NCBI RefSeq assembly: GCF_016735585.2
Contig: NZ_JAERSE020000003.1
Coordinates: 62,001 to 126,000 of the forward strand
From: Chryseobacterium tagetis
GTDB lineage: Bacteria > Bacteroidota > Bacteroidia > Flavobacteriales > Weeksellaceae
Length of the DNA stretch: 64,000 nucleotides
Reading direction: 5' to 3'
The notes below the pieces were generated by a model. That model was not told the origin of the DNA, did no database searches, and was given only the letters and a program-made list of their open reading frames with translations. The position numbers and the translations under genes were made by a program. How positions within the stretch are numbered: position 1 is the stretch's first letter; every line of letters starts with the position of its first letter. This document shows positions 17,397 to 26,032 of the stretch, one piece after another.

Positions 17397-18587
17397 ATGA
17401 ATTTAGATTTCAAAATTAAAAATTTACTTCTTATTTGCCTAATTTTTTTAGGAGTATTCAATCAATATTCTTCTCAGACTCAATCTGATTTCAAAACGGG
17501 AGCCGATCAGCCGGAACTTTATCTGCCTTTGTTGAAAGGTAAAACAATTGGTGTGGTGACGAATCAGACAGGTCTTATGAGTGATAGAACACATTTGGTA
17601 GATTTTTTAGTTAAAAATGGCATTAAGATTCAATCCATTTTCGCTCCGGAACATGGTTTTCGTGGCGATGCAGATGCCGGAGAAAAAGTGAAAAACGGAG
17701 TAGATGTAAAAACAGGGATTCCGATCGTTTCTTTATATGGAAACAATAAAAAGCCAAAACCTGAACAATTGAAAGGAATTGATCTGGTTGTTTTTGATAT
17801 TCAGGATGTGGGAGTGAGATTCTATACTTATATTTCAACTTTAACTTATCTGATGGAAGCCGGAGCGGAAAACAATGTTGAAATCATGGTTTTAGATCGT
17901 CCGAATCCGCATGACGGGTATACAGATGGACCTGTTTTAAAGAAAAAATGGGCGAGCTTTGTCGGAATGCACGAAGTTCCTGTTGTGTATGGCTTAACGA
18001 TAGGGGAATATGGGAAAATGGTGAATGGTGAAAAATGGCTGAAAAATGGCGTTCAGGCAAAATATACCGTAATTCCAATGAAGGATTATCATAAAAAACA
18101 ACGTTATCCGATTTTAGATAAACCTTCACCTAATTTACCGAATGATAAATCCATTAATCTGTACCCAAGCTTATGTTTTTTTGAAGGAACACAGGTTTCT
18201 GTAGGAAGAGGAACAGATTTGCCGTTTCAGATTTACGGTTCCCCGTGGACGCCAAATTTACCTTATCAATTTACTCCTAAACCTAATTTTGGGGCGAAAG
18301 ATCCATTTTTAAACGGAAAGTTATGTTATGGAGAAAATCTGTCTGATTATACAACCGATTTAAGAGAACTGAATTTGGAATGGGTGATAAAAGCATATAA
18401 AAACTATAAGAATCCTGAGCTGGATTTTTTCCTTAAAAATCTATGGTTTGACACCTTATCCGGAACTGATGAATTAAGAAAACAGATCATTGCCGGAAAA
18501 TCAATCCAGGAGATAAAAGCATCATGGAAATCTGATTTGAAAGATTTTGAAAAGATAAGAAGTAAATATATTCTTTATGAGAATTAA
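17397..18587 (+). CDS. namZ: DUF1343 protein, NamZ-type exo-beta-N-acetylmuramidase
   Basis: A 396-residue exported protein with a hydrophobic signal segment (residues 7-23, NLLLICLIFLGVFNQY). DUF1343 hallmarks are present: GVVTNQTGL, FAPEHGFRGDADAGE, DIQDVGVRFYTYIST and LDRPNPHDG. Characterised NamZ enzymes release terminal N-acetylmuramic acid from peptidoglycan fragments, so this one probably acts in cell-wall recycling in the periplasm. The reading frame is open further upstream (to 17175), but the ATG at 17397 is the one that begins the signal peptide. A strong terminator follows. Confidence 0.87.
   Translation: MNLDFKIKNLLLICLIFLGVFNQYSSQTQSDFKTGADQPELYLPLLKGKTIGVVTNQTGLMSDRTHLVDFLVKNGIKIQSIFAPEHGFRGDADAGEKVKNGVDVKTGIPIVSLYGNNKKPKPEQLKGIDLVVFDIQDVGVRFYTYISTLTYLMEAGAENNVEIMVLDRPNPHDGYTDGPVLKKKWASFVGMHEVPVVYGLTIGEYGKMVNGEKWLKNGVQAKYTVIPMKDYHKKQRYPILDKPSPNLPNDKSINLYPSLCFFEGTQVSVGRGTDLPFQIYGSPWTPNLPYQFTPKPNFGAKDPFLNGKLCYGENLSDYTTDLRELNLEWVIKAYKNYKNPELDFFLKNLWFDTLSGTDELRKQIIAGKSIQEIKASWKSDLKDFEKIRSKYILYEN
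17411..17418 (-). promoter_or_regulatory. Candidate -7 box for permease gene
   Basis: Minus strand TAATTTTG lies 18 bases before the TTG start at 17392, and inside the signal-peptide codons of the opposite gene. No clear TTG upstream. Confidence 0.4.
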
Positions 18588-18604
18588 AGAATAGCTACTA
18601 AATA

Positions 18605-18640
18605 AAAGGTCAATTGTAAACTTACAATTGACCTTTTTTA
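18605..18640 (+). terminator. Rho-independent terminator after namZ
   Basis: AAAGGTCAATTGTAA pairs with TTACAATTGACCTTT and is followed by T-rich sequence; it may also stop the convergent small gene. Confidence 0.9.
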
Positions 18641-18643
18641 TTT

Positions 18644-18850
18644 TTAATCAAAATCCTGAGGCGGATTTTTGTCATTTTTGCCTTTGTTCATAATGAAAAG
18701 ACCTATCGTTAATCCGATTACCCCGGCTGATGCAATCATTAAAGCCCGTTCTATCTTATCAGCTTCTTCATTTCCTAAGTAATTCATTAAAAATAAAATC
18801 GCAAAGGTGATAGCGCAGACTAAAATATGATTTCTTCCAAATAATTTCAT
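18644..18850 (-). CDS. Small two-TM membrane protein, unknown
   Basis: A 68-residue protein with two hydrophobic segments (HILVCAITFAILFLMNYLG and ALMIASAGVIGLTIGLFIM) and a short polar tail. No family recognised. It lies five bases downstream of the DUF3575 gene on the same strand and is closed by the shared hairpin, so it is probably the last gene of that operon. Confidence 0.65.
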   Translation of the reverse strand: MKLFGRNHILVCAITFAILFLMNYLGNEEADKIERALMIASAGVIGLTIGLFIMNKGKNDKNPPQDFD

Positions 18851-18855
18851 AGTGA

Positions 18856-19512
18856 TTATCTTAATTTATACGAGATCATTACACCGCCACGGTAAGGAAG
18901 CCATTCTCCACTTCTGTCCCATTCGCGTCCCATTCTGTCTTTCAGATTATCATAACGGTCACCGCTTACCTTATCATATCCCTTATAAAAACTCTGCATG
19001 GTTCCTATTCCAAGATAAATATCGATATTCCATCTGTCTTTCCATTTGAACTGGTATCCTCCTACTGCCCCTGCAATAAAAGTAAATCCTTTTTGGTATA
19101 GGTTAGATTGTATATATGGAGTCTCTTCACCATCTTTATGAGTATATAAATTATCATTCCAGTAGTTCCATTTCTGTATATTGAAAACTCCTCCTGAAAT
19201 ATTGGCACCAATATAAAATTTTTCAAAAGCTTTGCTGAAATAATATCTTCCGTCAAAACCTAATAAGTAGGCTTGTGCATGTTTTCCAGCAAAAGATTTC
19301 CATGGAGAAATAAAGATATCGCCCTGCAAAGTGAATTTTTTGCTTAATTGATGTTCAACTCCCACATTTACAATCCCAACAGGAATGAGTAAAGCATTTC
19401 CTTTTACATATATTTGTGTTTCAGTTTTTTCTTCAGGGACATCAGCTATTTGTGCATGTATGGTTTGTAATGCAAATAATCCGAATAAAGAGATTAAAAT
19501 TTTATTTTTCAA
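18856..19512 (-). CDS. DUF3575 family outer-membrane beta-barrel protein
   Basis: A 218-residue protein with a signal peptide (1-20, ending TIHA-Q) followed by alternating beta strands rich in aromatic residues (GNALLIPVGIVNVGVEHQ, FTLQGDIFISPW) and ending in a C-terminal aromatic/basic strand (GGVMISYKLR). This is the pattern of a small outer-membrane barrel of the DUF3575 family. Function is unknown. It is seven bases downstream of the thioredoxin-like gene, so the two are likely cotranscribed. Confidence 0.8.
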   Translation of the reverse strand: MKNKILISLFGLFALQTIHAQIADVPEEKTETQIYVKGNALLIPVGIVNVGVEHQLSKKFTLQGDIFISPWKSFAGKHAQAYLLGFDGRYYFSKAFEKFYIGANISGGVFNIQKWNYWNDNLYTHKDGEETPYIQSNLYQKGFTFIAGAVGGYQFKWKDRWNIDIYLGIGTMQSFYKGYDKVSGDRYDNLKDRMGREWDRSGEWLPYRGGVMISYKLR

Positions 19513-19519
19513 GACTATA

Positions 19520-20701
19520 TTATTTGATTTGTTTTAATAATTCTTCTGCAAGACCTGCGTCTTTATTATTTTGAACAGCAATATTTCTGGACATTTCAGC
19601 GAAGTTCTTAGCGGTTTCTTTATTTCCAGTTAAAAAATAAATTTTTGCTAAAATATAAGTGTTTTCAGAAGTTTCACCACGCATTACTGATTGTTCTGCC
19701 CATTCAGCCGCTTTTTTTAGAGAGCTTGGGGTTTTTACGTGCTCAGAAAAAATCCAGGCAGCTTTTAATAGTTCATTAGGTTCGAATGAATCTGTTTTTT
19801 TATAATATTCTAGAGCTGTTTTTTCGTATTCAGTGAAGTTGGCAGTTTGTTCGTAATAAGCCAGCTTGGTTTGGTTAAGCTTAATTTGTGCTTCTTCCTT
19901 ACCAACTAAAGATTCGGCAGTTTTCATGAAGTAGTCTTCATTTATTTTTTTATTTTTTTCATCTATAGACTGCGCGACAACTTTAGATAAAATCAACTGA
20001 TGATCAAAATCGGAATATGATTGTTCGGGTAAAAAGCTAATGATGTCTGATTTTCTTGCAACAAAAGTTTTATAATTCGGGTCTTCTGTAGATTTTAAGA
20101 AATATAATAAATAGCCGATTTCATCTTTCGTTAACGCTTCGGTTTTTTTCTTGTTTTCAAAATATCTTTCGGAAGCCTTTTTAGCAAATTCAAAATCAGA
20201 AGTAGAGTTGAGCTTGATGATATTGACCAAAAATTCAGGATCTTTTTCCCCTTTGGCAAATCGTTCCTTTAAAGATCCTTTGGCATTATTGGGAGAATTG
20301 ATGTCTTGTGCCATAAGCAAAAACATGCTTTCTTCCATATATCCGTAGTTTTGAGAAACTAATTCTCCTTCCCCATTTAAGAAAAGATAAGTAGGGTATG
20401 AACGAACTGCAAATTTAGCAGCTACTTCTCTGCCTTCCCCTTTTTCCATATCAATTCGGGCATTGACAAAATTTTTATTGAAAAAATCACCTACTGATTT
20501 TGTAACAAAAACGTTTTTCTCCATCATTTTACAAGGTCCGCACCAGGAAGCATAAGCATCTATAAAAACCAGTTTTTTTTCTTTTTTTGCTTTGGCTACT
20601 AAATCTTTAAAAGGAATATCTTGGAATTGGATTCCATCCTGAGCGAAGGTGAAAAGAGAGATCAATATGAATAACCCTGAAACGATACTTTTCATTTTCA
20701 A
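19520..20701 (-). CDS. Periplasmic thioredoxin-family protein with helical C-terminal domain
   Basis: A 393-residue exported protein (signal peptide 1-20, ends TFA-Q). The thioredoxin fold covers about 22-150, with the redox motif W53-C54-G-P-C57 and the cis-proline P103 in VRSYPTYLFL. The remainder is helical and TPR-like (ENTYILAKIYFLTGNKETAK). It probably reduces or isomerises disulfides of exported proteins; the helical part may bind partners. It heads a likely operon with the DUF3575 barrel and the small membrane protein. Confidence 0.87.
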   Translation of the reverse strand: MKMKSIVSGLFILISLFTFAQDGIQFQDIPFKDLVAKAKKEKKLVFIDAYASWCGPCKMMEKNVFVTKSVGDFFNKNFVNARIDMEKGEGREVAAKFAVRSYPTYLFLNGEGELVSQNYGYMEESMFLLMAQDINSPNNAKGSLKERFAKGEKDPEFLVNIIKLNSTSDFEFAKKASERYFENKKKTEALTKDEIGYLLYFLKSTEDPNYKTFVARKSDIISFLPEQSYSDFDHQLILSKVVAQSIDEKNKKINEDYFMKTAESLVGKEEAQIKLNQTKLAYYEQTANFTEYEKTALEYYKKTDSFEPNELLKAAWIFSEHVKTPSSLKKAAEWAEQSVMRGETSENTYILAKIYFLTGNKETAKNFAEMSRNIAVQNNKDAGLAEELLKQIK

Positions 20702-20763
20702 TTTGAAATTTAAAAAAGCGAAGATACTTATTTTAAATGAATGTAAATTGATGCTGAAAACAA

Positions 20764-20790
20764 AAAAACCATCTCAAGTGAGATGGTTTT
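20764..20790 (-). terminator. Terminator of tRNA-Phe copy 1
   Basis: On the minus strand AACCATCTCA pairs with TGAGATGGTT and is followed by a run of T. It sits directly after the tRNA. Confidence 0.75.
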
Positions 20791-20870
20791 AAAGTGGTTT
20801 CTCCAGGAATCGAACCAGGGACACATGGATTTTCAATCCATTGCTCTACCAACTGAGCTAAGAAACCATT
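20785..20870. repeat. 86-bp direct repeat, left copy, contains tRNA-Phe
   Basis: Identical to 35211-35296. The identity covers the whole 73-base tRNA plus ten bases on its 3' side and three on its 5' side. Flanks outside diverge at once. Confidence 0.9.
20795..20867 (-). tRNA. tRNA-Phe (GAA), copy 1
   Basis: The minus strand gives a 73-base cloverleaf. The acceptor arms are GGTTTCT and AGAAACC, the D-loop is TTAGCTCAGTTGGTAGAGC, and the anticodon loop TTGAAAA sits in the stem TGGAT/ATCCA, so the anticodon is GAA. The T arm is CCTGG-TTCGATT-CCTGG in form, and the discriminator base is A. CCA is not encoded. It has its own promoter and terminator, and marks the left edge of the type VI island. 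Confidence 0.95.
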
Positions 20871-20897
20871 TTGTGGTACTTCTTTTTTGAAGTGGTG

Positions 20898-20928
20898 CAA
20901 AAGTATAACATTTTATAATATCAGACAA
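20898..20928 (-). promoter_or_regulatory. Promoter of tRNA-Phe copy 1
   Basis: On the minus strand TTG is followed after 20 bases by TACTTTTG and CA, a full Bacteroidetes promoter. The same box and spacing precede the second copy. Confidence 0.7.
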
Positions 20929-21185
20929 GTTTTTAAAGCATCTTTTTGAAAAAATCTACAGGAAGAGGTTACTTTGTTTTTTAATTAATTGCTATTCAGT
21001 TATTTATTTTTGGTGTTTTTTTGTTTTAATTCTCCAGATAATCTTTTTAACAATAAAACTAGTCACGATGATTCGCCTTATTTATTGAGCTGTTTGTAAA
21101 ATAACGTATAAATATTACCATTTTTCTACTTAGTTACAGTAATAATGTTGGTTTTTAAAGCCTTACAACGTTAAATTTTTAATGT

Positions 21186-21201
21186 ATGATTTATAAATCA
21201 T
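21186..21201. promoter_or_regulatory. 16-bp perfect palindrome upstream of the hcp gene
   Basis: ATGATTTATAAATCAT is a perfect palindrome 150 bases before the Hcp start. It could be a dimeric regulator site or chance in very AT-rich DNA. The rest of 20929-21300 is AT-rich with no gene that I can support. Confidence 0.25.
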
Positions 21202-21303
21202 TGATTTTGTATAGTTTATATTGCCCTAGTAATTGTTAGTCGTAGAACTACTACATTTTTTTAAATTTAATGAAAAATATAAGTTTTAATCTATTATTAC
21301 ATC

Positions 21304-21311
21304 TATATTTG
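21304..21311 (+). promoter_or_regulatory. Candidate -7 box for hcp/vgrG transcript
   Basis: TATATTTG matches TAnnTTTG 39 bases before the Hcp start. TTT rather than TTG is at the -33 position. Confidence 0.5.
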
Positions 21312-21350
21312 GTGATATAGAAAAAAATAACCAATCATAATTTATAAATA

Positions 21351-21755
21351 ATGGCAGATAGAAATTCAAGAGGAATTTTAAAATTTAACAACGGTGAAGG
21401 GCAGAAAGTACTAAAGTTAAACTACACTGTATCAAGATCTACAGATGTGTCAGGACGCGTAGCATCAGATCCATCCAACGCTCTTATTAAAATTACCGTG
21501 GAAGCTACAGAAAAATCAGACATTTTGGAAAGCTTTTTGAATGGAAAATATAAACCTACAGTAGGTGAAGTCACATTTAATAAATCTCATGAAGAAGGAA
21601 CCTTAACCACTTTAAAGTGGAGCAACGGATATGTGATTCAGCACGAAGTAGATTTTGATGCAGTAGATAACAACAGCATGTATATCACTTTTATTGTAAG
21701 TGCTGAGCAGATTGATCTGGGCAATTCTTCCTATGATGGAGGATGGCCTTCTTAA
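21351..21755 (+). CDS. tssD: Type VI secretion tube protein TssD (Hcp), Bacteroidetes type
   Basis: A 134-residue all-beta protein without signal peptide. Sequence elements such as SRGILKFNNGEGQKVLKLNY, the GRVASDPSNALIKITVEATE strand pair and TLKWSNGYVIQHEVDFD match the short Hcp/TssD proteins of the Bacteroidetes subtype iii type VI system. Hcp hexamers stack into the tube that carries effectors out of the cell. Core structural genes (sheath, baseplate, membrane complex) are not in the window, so this is an auxiliary hcp-vgrG cluster that would need a system encoded elsewhere. It heads the island transcript. Confidence 0.87.
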   Translation: MADRNSRGILKFNNGEGQKVLKLNYTVSRSTDVSGRVASDPSNALIKITVEATEKSDILESFLNGKYKPTVGEVTFNKSHEEGTLTTLKWSNGYVIQHEVDFDAVDNNSMYITFIVSAEQIDLGNSSYDGGWPS

Positions 21756-21863
21756 ATATGGTTTGAAATTAAATATAAGGCAGAATCGCATTCCGACTGA
21801 AGGATATTGCTCTAAAGCAGTTATTTATTTTTAAGAAATTAAAAAACACCTCACATCATTATT

Positions 21864-23744
21864 ATGAATACAAATGCTTCGAATTCCGATAAGATTTCTG
21901 AGAATCATATTCCGGGAATCAACCGTGTAGTGAAATTGGATATTGTGATTGAAGGTAAGATTATCAAGCACTTCAAGCGTTTCCGTCTGCAGCAGAGTGT
22001 TAGACGGCATCACAACTTTGAACTTGTTCTTGCTCATGACTCTCTGGGAGAAACTCAGAATCATACCTTAGAACAGGCACGCCAGTTTTTAGGAAAACGG
22101 ATTACCATCGTTTTTAAATATAAAGACTATGAAAACGCGAGTCCTGAAAGAAATTTTGTTGGCGTTATCACCAAAGTAGCTTTCAGTCAGGAACAAATGA
22201 GTCTTGGAAATATTGTTCTTAAAGGGCAAAGTCCCACGATTCTTATGGATGCGGCTCCCCATACTCAGAGTTTTGGAGGTGATCAGGCTGTCAATACAGG
22301 TATTATTGCCAATAAAATAATCAAAGATGCCTTCGGATCAGGAAAATTTGATTTCAGGGTAGAAAATCAGAACAAAAGCTATATCAATTACAGTTCGCAG
22401 TATAATGAAACCCATTACAATTATCTTGCTAGGACTGCTGAAGCTTACGGAGAACAGTTTTATTATGATGGTGAAGTTCTTCATTTCGGAAAGCTTCCTC
22501 CTTCTGAAAAACCAATCCGCCTTGTATACGGAAGCAATGCCACTGATGTTCAGGTGGAATTGAATGCTGTACATACCAATCCCGAATTCTTTGGATACAA
22601 CAGCAGCAGCCACACCAAAATGGAGGGTGCTGAAAACAATATTAAGCATGTAGGAGGAATTCCTTCCGAGGCTTATGAGCTTAATAACAGTATTTTTAAA
22701 ACACGCTCGCTTTCTCCGGCACCCATCAATGCCAATATGTTCGTGGATGTGGATGATTCGCAGAAAAGTGCAGCAGGAAGTGCAGCCGTAGAAGTTTTCA
22801 CGGTTTCAGGAAACACTACAGTTCCGTTTTTATATCCCGGCTGCCTTGCTGATATTGAAATGAGGAAACCGGACAGCAACCAGACTTCTTATTTTACAAA
22901 AATTACGATTACAGAAGTTTTTCATGAAGTAAAAGAAAGGGGAGACTACACCGGAAATTTTGAAGCTATTGCAGATGGGACAGGCTTTATGCCGAAGCCT
23001 GATTTTGTACAGCCTAAGGCAGAGCCGCAGGTGGCGACTGTCATTTCCAATACAGATCCTCTTAACCAAGGGCGAATTCAGGTGCAGTTTGACTGGCAGA
23101 AAAATCCAGATACCACTCATTTTATCAGAATGATGAGTCCGGATGCAGGTGGGACAGATATGATCACCCAAAACAGAGGTTTTGTAGCAGTTCCTGAAGT
23201 GGGCGATCAGGTAATGGTCGGCTTTGAATATCATCATCCTGATTTTCCTTTCGCAATGGGAGGAATGTTTCATGGACAGGTAGCTTTAGGAGGAAGTATC
23301 AATAATCATATTAAATCTATACAAACCAGAAGCGGAAATAAAGTAATCTTTAATGATCAGGAAGGAAGTATTTTTATTGAAGATCCAAGCGGGAATACTT
23401 ACCTCATGGATGGGAAAGGAAATATTACCGTTAATGCTCCTAAAAATATAACCTTCATGGCAGGAGAAAATGTACAAATTAATGCTGGAAAAAATATCAT
23501 TGCCTCTGCCCAGAGAAATGTGAATATTATGGCCGGAGAAGATATCACGGAAACAGCCAATGATGACTATAATCTGACGGCAAGTAATATTATCGAAACG
23601 GCTGAAGTAGGAAGAAGCTCCATAGCAAAGAATATTACAGAAAATATGGAATCCGGCTCTTATATCAGCACAAAAGACGCCATCAATGTGGAAAGTGCCA
23701 AGGAAGTCCTTATCAATAGTGGTAAACAGGTAAAAATGCAATAG
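21864..23744 (+). CDS. vgrG: Type VI secretion spike protein VgrG (TssI)
   Basis: A 626-residue spike protein. The N-terminal part (about 20-370) has the gp27-like fold with PGINRVVKLDIVIEGK and HYNYLARTAEAYGEQFYYDG. An OB-fold follows (about 385-470, GRIQVQFDWQKNPDTTHFIR, VMVGFEYHHPDFPF). The C-terminus (about 480-626) is a repeating beta-prism needle (NITVNAPKNITFMAGENVQI), ending at KQVKMQ with no extra toxin domain. It therefore probably carries cargo non-covalently. The next gene starts two bases after its stop, which is typical of a VgrG with its own effector. Confidence 0.93.
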   Translation: MNTNASNSDKISENHIPGINRVVKLDIVIEGKIIKHFKRFRLQQSVRRHHNFELVLAHDSLGETQNHTLEQARQFLGKRITIVFKYKDYENASPERNFVGVITKVAFSQEQMSLGNIVLKGQSPTILMDAAPHTQSFGGDQAVNTGIIANKIIKDAFGSGKFDFRVENQNKSYINYSSQYNETHYNYLARTAEAYGEQFYYDGEVLHFGKLPPSEKPIRLVYGSNATDVQVELNAVHTNPEFFGYNSSSHTKMEGAENNIKHVGGIPSEAYELNNSIFKTRSLSPAPINANMFVDVDDSQKSAAGSAAVEVFTVSGNTTVPFLYPGCLADIEMRKPDSNQTSYFTKITITEVFHEVKERGDYTGNFEAIADGTGFMPKPDFVQPKAEPQVATVISNTDPLNQGRIQVQFDWQKNPDTTHFIRMMSPDAGGTDMITQNRGFVAVPEVGDQVMVGFEYHHPDFPFAMGGMFHGQVALGGSINNHIKSIQTRSGNKVIFNDQEGSIFIEDPSGNTYLMDGKGNITVNAPKNITFMAGENVQINAGKNIIASAQRNVNIMAGEDITETANDDYNLTASNIIETAEVGRSSIAKNITENMESGSYISTKDAINVESAKEVLINSGKQVKMQ

Positions 23745-23745
23745 T

Positions 23746-25053
23746 ATGGCAGGGGAAGGCGGAAATATCGTACGGAATGTCTTTGGAAAGTCTTATAAAG
23801 AGGCTGAAGGCATCATGAAAGATGCCTCCAATGGGACACTGGATTTTAAATCTCCACAGGAAAATACCTTTTATGGGAAAAAAGGAGGGAAGAAATTTGA
23901 TGAATATCAAGGTAAAAAAGAAACACAGCCATTACTGGTAAAGGAGGTAAAATGTTATGAAGATTTTGCATGTACAAAAGAAATTAAAACGATAAAAAAG
24001 GGGGTTAAATATTATTTTAAAGCAACTCAGTACAGTAGAACTCCTTCCAAGGCTGAGCTGAAAAACCTTAAATGGGCGATTCAATATGATGATACTCCTT
24101 TGGCTAATGCATCTCAGGTAACAGGAGAAGAAAAAATTTCTTACACGGTTCCTAAAGAAAGAAAACTAACAAAACTAAAAGTATATGCTTTTTTTAAAGC
24201 TCCAGATGAAAAGGTAAAAGCAGATGTTTCTTTTAAAATCTTGCCTCCGATTATTATTTTTGTTAATGGATACTGGAATGTAAGCTGGTTGCAAAAAGAT
24301 GCATTGGGATTCTCTGATGGTAAATCATTAGCTGGTTATTGGGGAAATAGCTTAAGATCAAAAGCAATTCAATATTTTGGAAGTGATTCAGAAGTGTTTT
24401 TTTTAAATGGAGCGGATACAGCTTTTAGCAGTGGAAATAAAAGATATGCTAATGGTAGAGATTTCGCTGTTTCCAGATTTGGTAATAAGCAATCCAAATT
24501 CTATAAAGCAGTTTTTGAAGATTCTCGAAGGATAATGGTGGTATCTCATAGTATGGGAGGGGCATTTGCAGAAGGTGTGATTAGTGTTTTAAAAGAAAAG
24601 AAACTTGATGTTGAAAAAGTAGTGCATTTATCTCCCGCAGATAATTCAGGGTTTTCTGCAAATTATCCGGATAAAACATACCAACTCGATATAAGTTGGG
24701 ACCCTGTTTTAATGTATAAAAATCTAAATGATAGAGATTATATTGGAAGTATCAAGGCTGCTGGTTTAATGCAAAACCCAGGGCATGATCAATATGGCCA
24801 TGCTAATACTAAGTTAGAAGGATATGTATGGGATTGGTTTGAAGATCTTGAAGTTATTACTTTAACTTTTAGCCGTACTGAAACCGTATATCAGCGTATG
24901 CCTTCAGATGGTTTGGGGCCAGCGACTTCAATACCGATGAAAGTAAATATTTATAAAAGCAGTGGAATGAAGCATAATAAGCAATTCATAAGAATTTATA
25001 AAAACAAAGAAACTTATCACGAGCATTCAAAAAATGAATACGAAAAATCATAA
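23746..25053 (+). CDS. Putative type VI lipase-like effector (alpha/beta hydrolase)
   Basis: A 435-residue protein encoded right behind vgrG. There is no signal peptide. An N-terminal region (about 1-65) of unknown fold is followed by an Ig-like beta domain (about 70-165, CTKEIKTIKKGVKYYFKATQ) and an alpha/beta hydrolase domain (about 170-380). The nucleophile elbow is V-S-H-S269-M-G-G, so Ser replaces the usual first Gly of GxSxG. Candidate triad partners are the Asp in SWDPVLMY and a His in NPGHDQYGHANT. Position and fold suggest a secreted phospholipase or esterase effector, but substrate and toxicity are inferred. Its codons are AT-richer than those of vgrG. Confidence 0.65.
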   Translation: MAGEGGNIVRNVFGKSYKEAEGIMKDASNGTLDFKSPQENTFYGKKGGKKFDEYQGKKETQPLLVKEVKCYEDFACTKEIKTIKKGVKYYFKATQYSRTPSKAELKNLKWAIQYDDTPLANASQVTGEEKISYTVPKERKLTKLKVYAFFKAPDEKVKADVSFKILPPIIIFVNGYWNVSWLQKDALGFSDGKSLAGYWGNSLRSKAIQYFGSDSEVFFLNGADTAFSSGNKRYANGRDFAVSRFGNKQSKFYKAVFEDSRRIMVVSHSMGGAFAEGVISVLKEKKLDVEKVVHLSPADNSGFSANYPDKTYQLDISWDPVLMYKNLNDRDYIGSIKAAGLMQNPGHDQYGHANTKLEGYVWDWFEDLEVITLTFSRTETVYQRMPSDGLGPATSIPMKVNIYKSSGMKHNKQFIRIYKNKETYHEHSKNEYEKS

Positions 25054-25059
25054 CGAATT

Positions 25060-25497
25060 ATGAATAAAACACTAAAGTGGTTGTTAGGTCTGGTAATAAT
25101 TTGTACCCTATTATATTTTGGAATTAAGTTCTTTGCTGTTTCCTGGTTGAGTTATTTTTCAAATCCTCCTAGAATTGAAAGTATGGGAGACGAAAATTTA
25201 ATTGAAAAAATTAAAAAGGACTACCATTTACAGGAAGTAGAACGTACACCAGCTTTTGAAAGAGAAGTGAAAAAGGATACAGTAACCTATGCTTTGTACT
25301 TGTACAGTAAAGATTTTTGTGAAATAAAAGAAGATTCAATATATGGAAAATCTAAAAATATAGCAAGGGAGATTAATAAGTTAAAACTAGATTCAAGATT
25401 TTATAAATATAAAATTGTTTTTTGTTGCAAACTTTATAATCCTAGTGGGATTTCATTTCAATACTTAAGAAAAGAGGTCAATAAACCTGAATTTTAA
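25060..25497 (+). CDS. Membrane-anchored protein, candidate immunity protein
   Basis: A 145-residue protein with one N-terminal membrane segment (LKWLLGLVIICTLLYFGIKF) and a polar domain that should face the periplasm. No family recognised. It starts six bases after the lipase-like gene, the usual place of a cognate immunity gene. After its TAA the same frame continues open for 21 codons (EFKTTPSPEGVPDD...PL) to the next stop at 25563. The repeat of GAATTT/GAGTTT around the stop suggests a small insertion that shortened the protein. Confidence 0.6.
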   Translation: MNKTLKWLLGLVIICTLLYFGIKFFAVSWLSYFSNPPRIESMGDENLIEKIKKDYHLQEVERTPAFEREVKKDTVTYALYLYSKDFCEIKEDSIYGKSKNIAREINKLKLDSRFYKYKIVFCCKLYNPSGISFQYLRKEVNKPEF

Positions 25498-25566
25498 GAG
25501 TTTAAAACCACCCCTAGTCCAGAAGGAGTACCAGATGATATGAAAACATTTAAACCTTTGTAATGT

Positions 25567-26031
25567 ATGAGTTTGATTAAAAATAAATTGATTAGCCTTT
25601 TTATATATTCAGTTCTTTGGTTTTTATTTTTAGAATTTGTATTTGAAAATTCTTATGAAGTTATAGATCCGTGTGCTTCAACACCTTCAACGGAGTTTTC
25701 TAATATGATATTTATAGTTCCGGTTGTTCTTGCTCTCTTATTTTTCTATTTATACTATGGAGTGGCAAATGAACTTTCTAAAAGCAAAAAAATTGTTTTC
25801 TCTATTGTCGTTTTATTTGTTTTGCCATTAATTTTTGCTTGGATTAATTATCACATATTAGAAATTGATTTTATAAAGAATTTGATAAAAGGTATTTCTC
25901 TTGATGGTAAAGTGTATGAAGTAGGCTGTTATAATGATATGGTAATTAATTCTTCTGCATTATATCTCTTGAATAGTATAATGGTTTTTATTTTCTCATG
26001 GTTTACCATTCAGATTATTAAGGAGCAATAG
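25567..26031 (+). CDS. Four-TM membrane protein, candidate immunity protein
   Basis: A 154-residue hydrophobic protein with about four membrane segments (LISLFIYSVLWFLFLEFVF, FIVPVVLALLFFYLYYG, IVFSIVVLFVLPLIFAWINY and YLLNSIMVFIFSWFTIQII). Two cysteines lie in extracytoplasmic loops (DPCASTP and EVGCYND). No family recognised. Its place between a candidate effector and a further membrane gene suggests an accessory or immunity role. Confidence 0.55.
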   Translation: MSLIKNKLISLFIYSVLWFLFLEFVFENSYEVIDPCASTPSTEFSNMIFIVPVVLALLFFYLYYGVANELSKSKKIVFSIVVLFVLPLIFAWINYHILEIDFIKNLIKGISLDGKVYEVGCYNDMVINSSALYLLNSIMVFIFSWFTIQIIKEQ

Positions 26032-26032
26032 T

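Noticed and set aside
17393..17461. N-terminal extension of the permease from the ATG at 17461
   Set aside because: It reads the signal-peptide codons of the opposite gene backward and lies upstream of the likely permease promoter; the residues are not membrane-protein-like.
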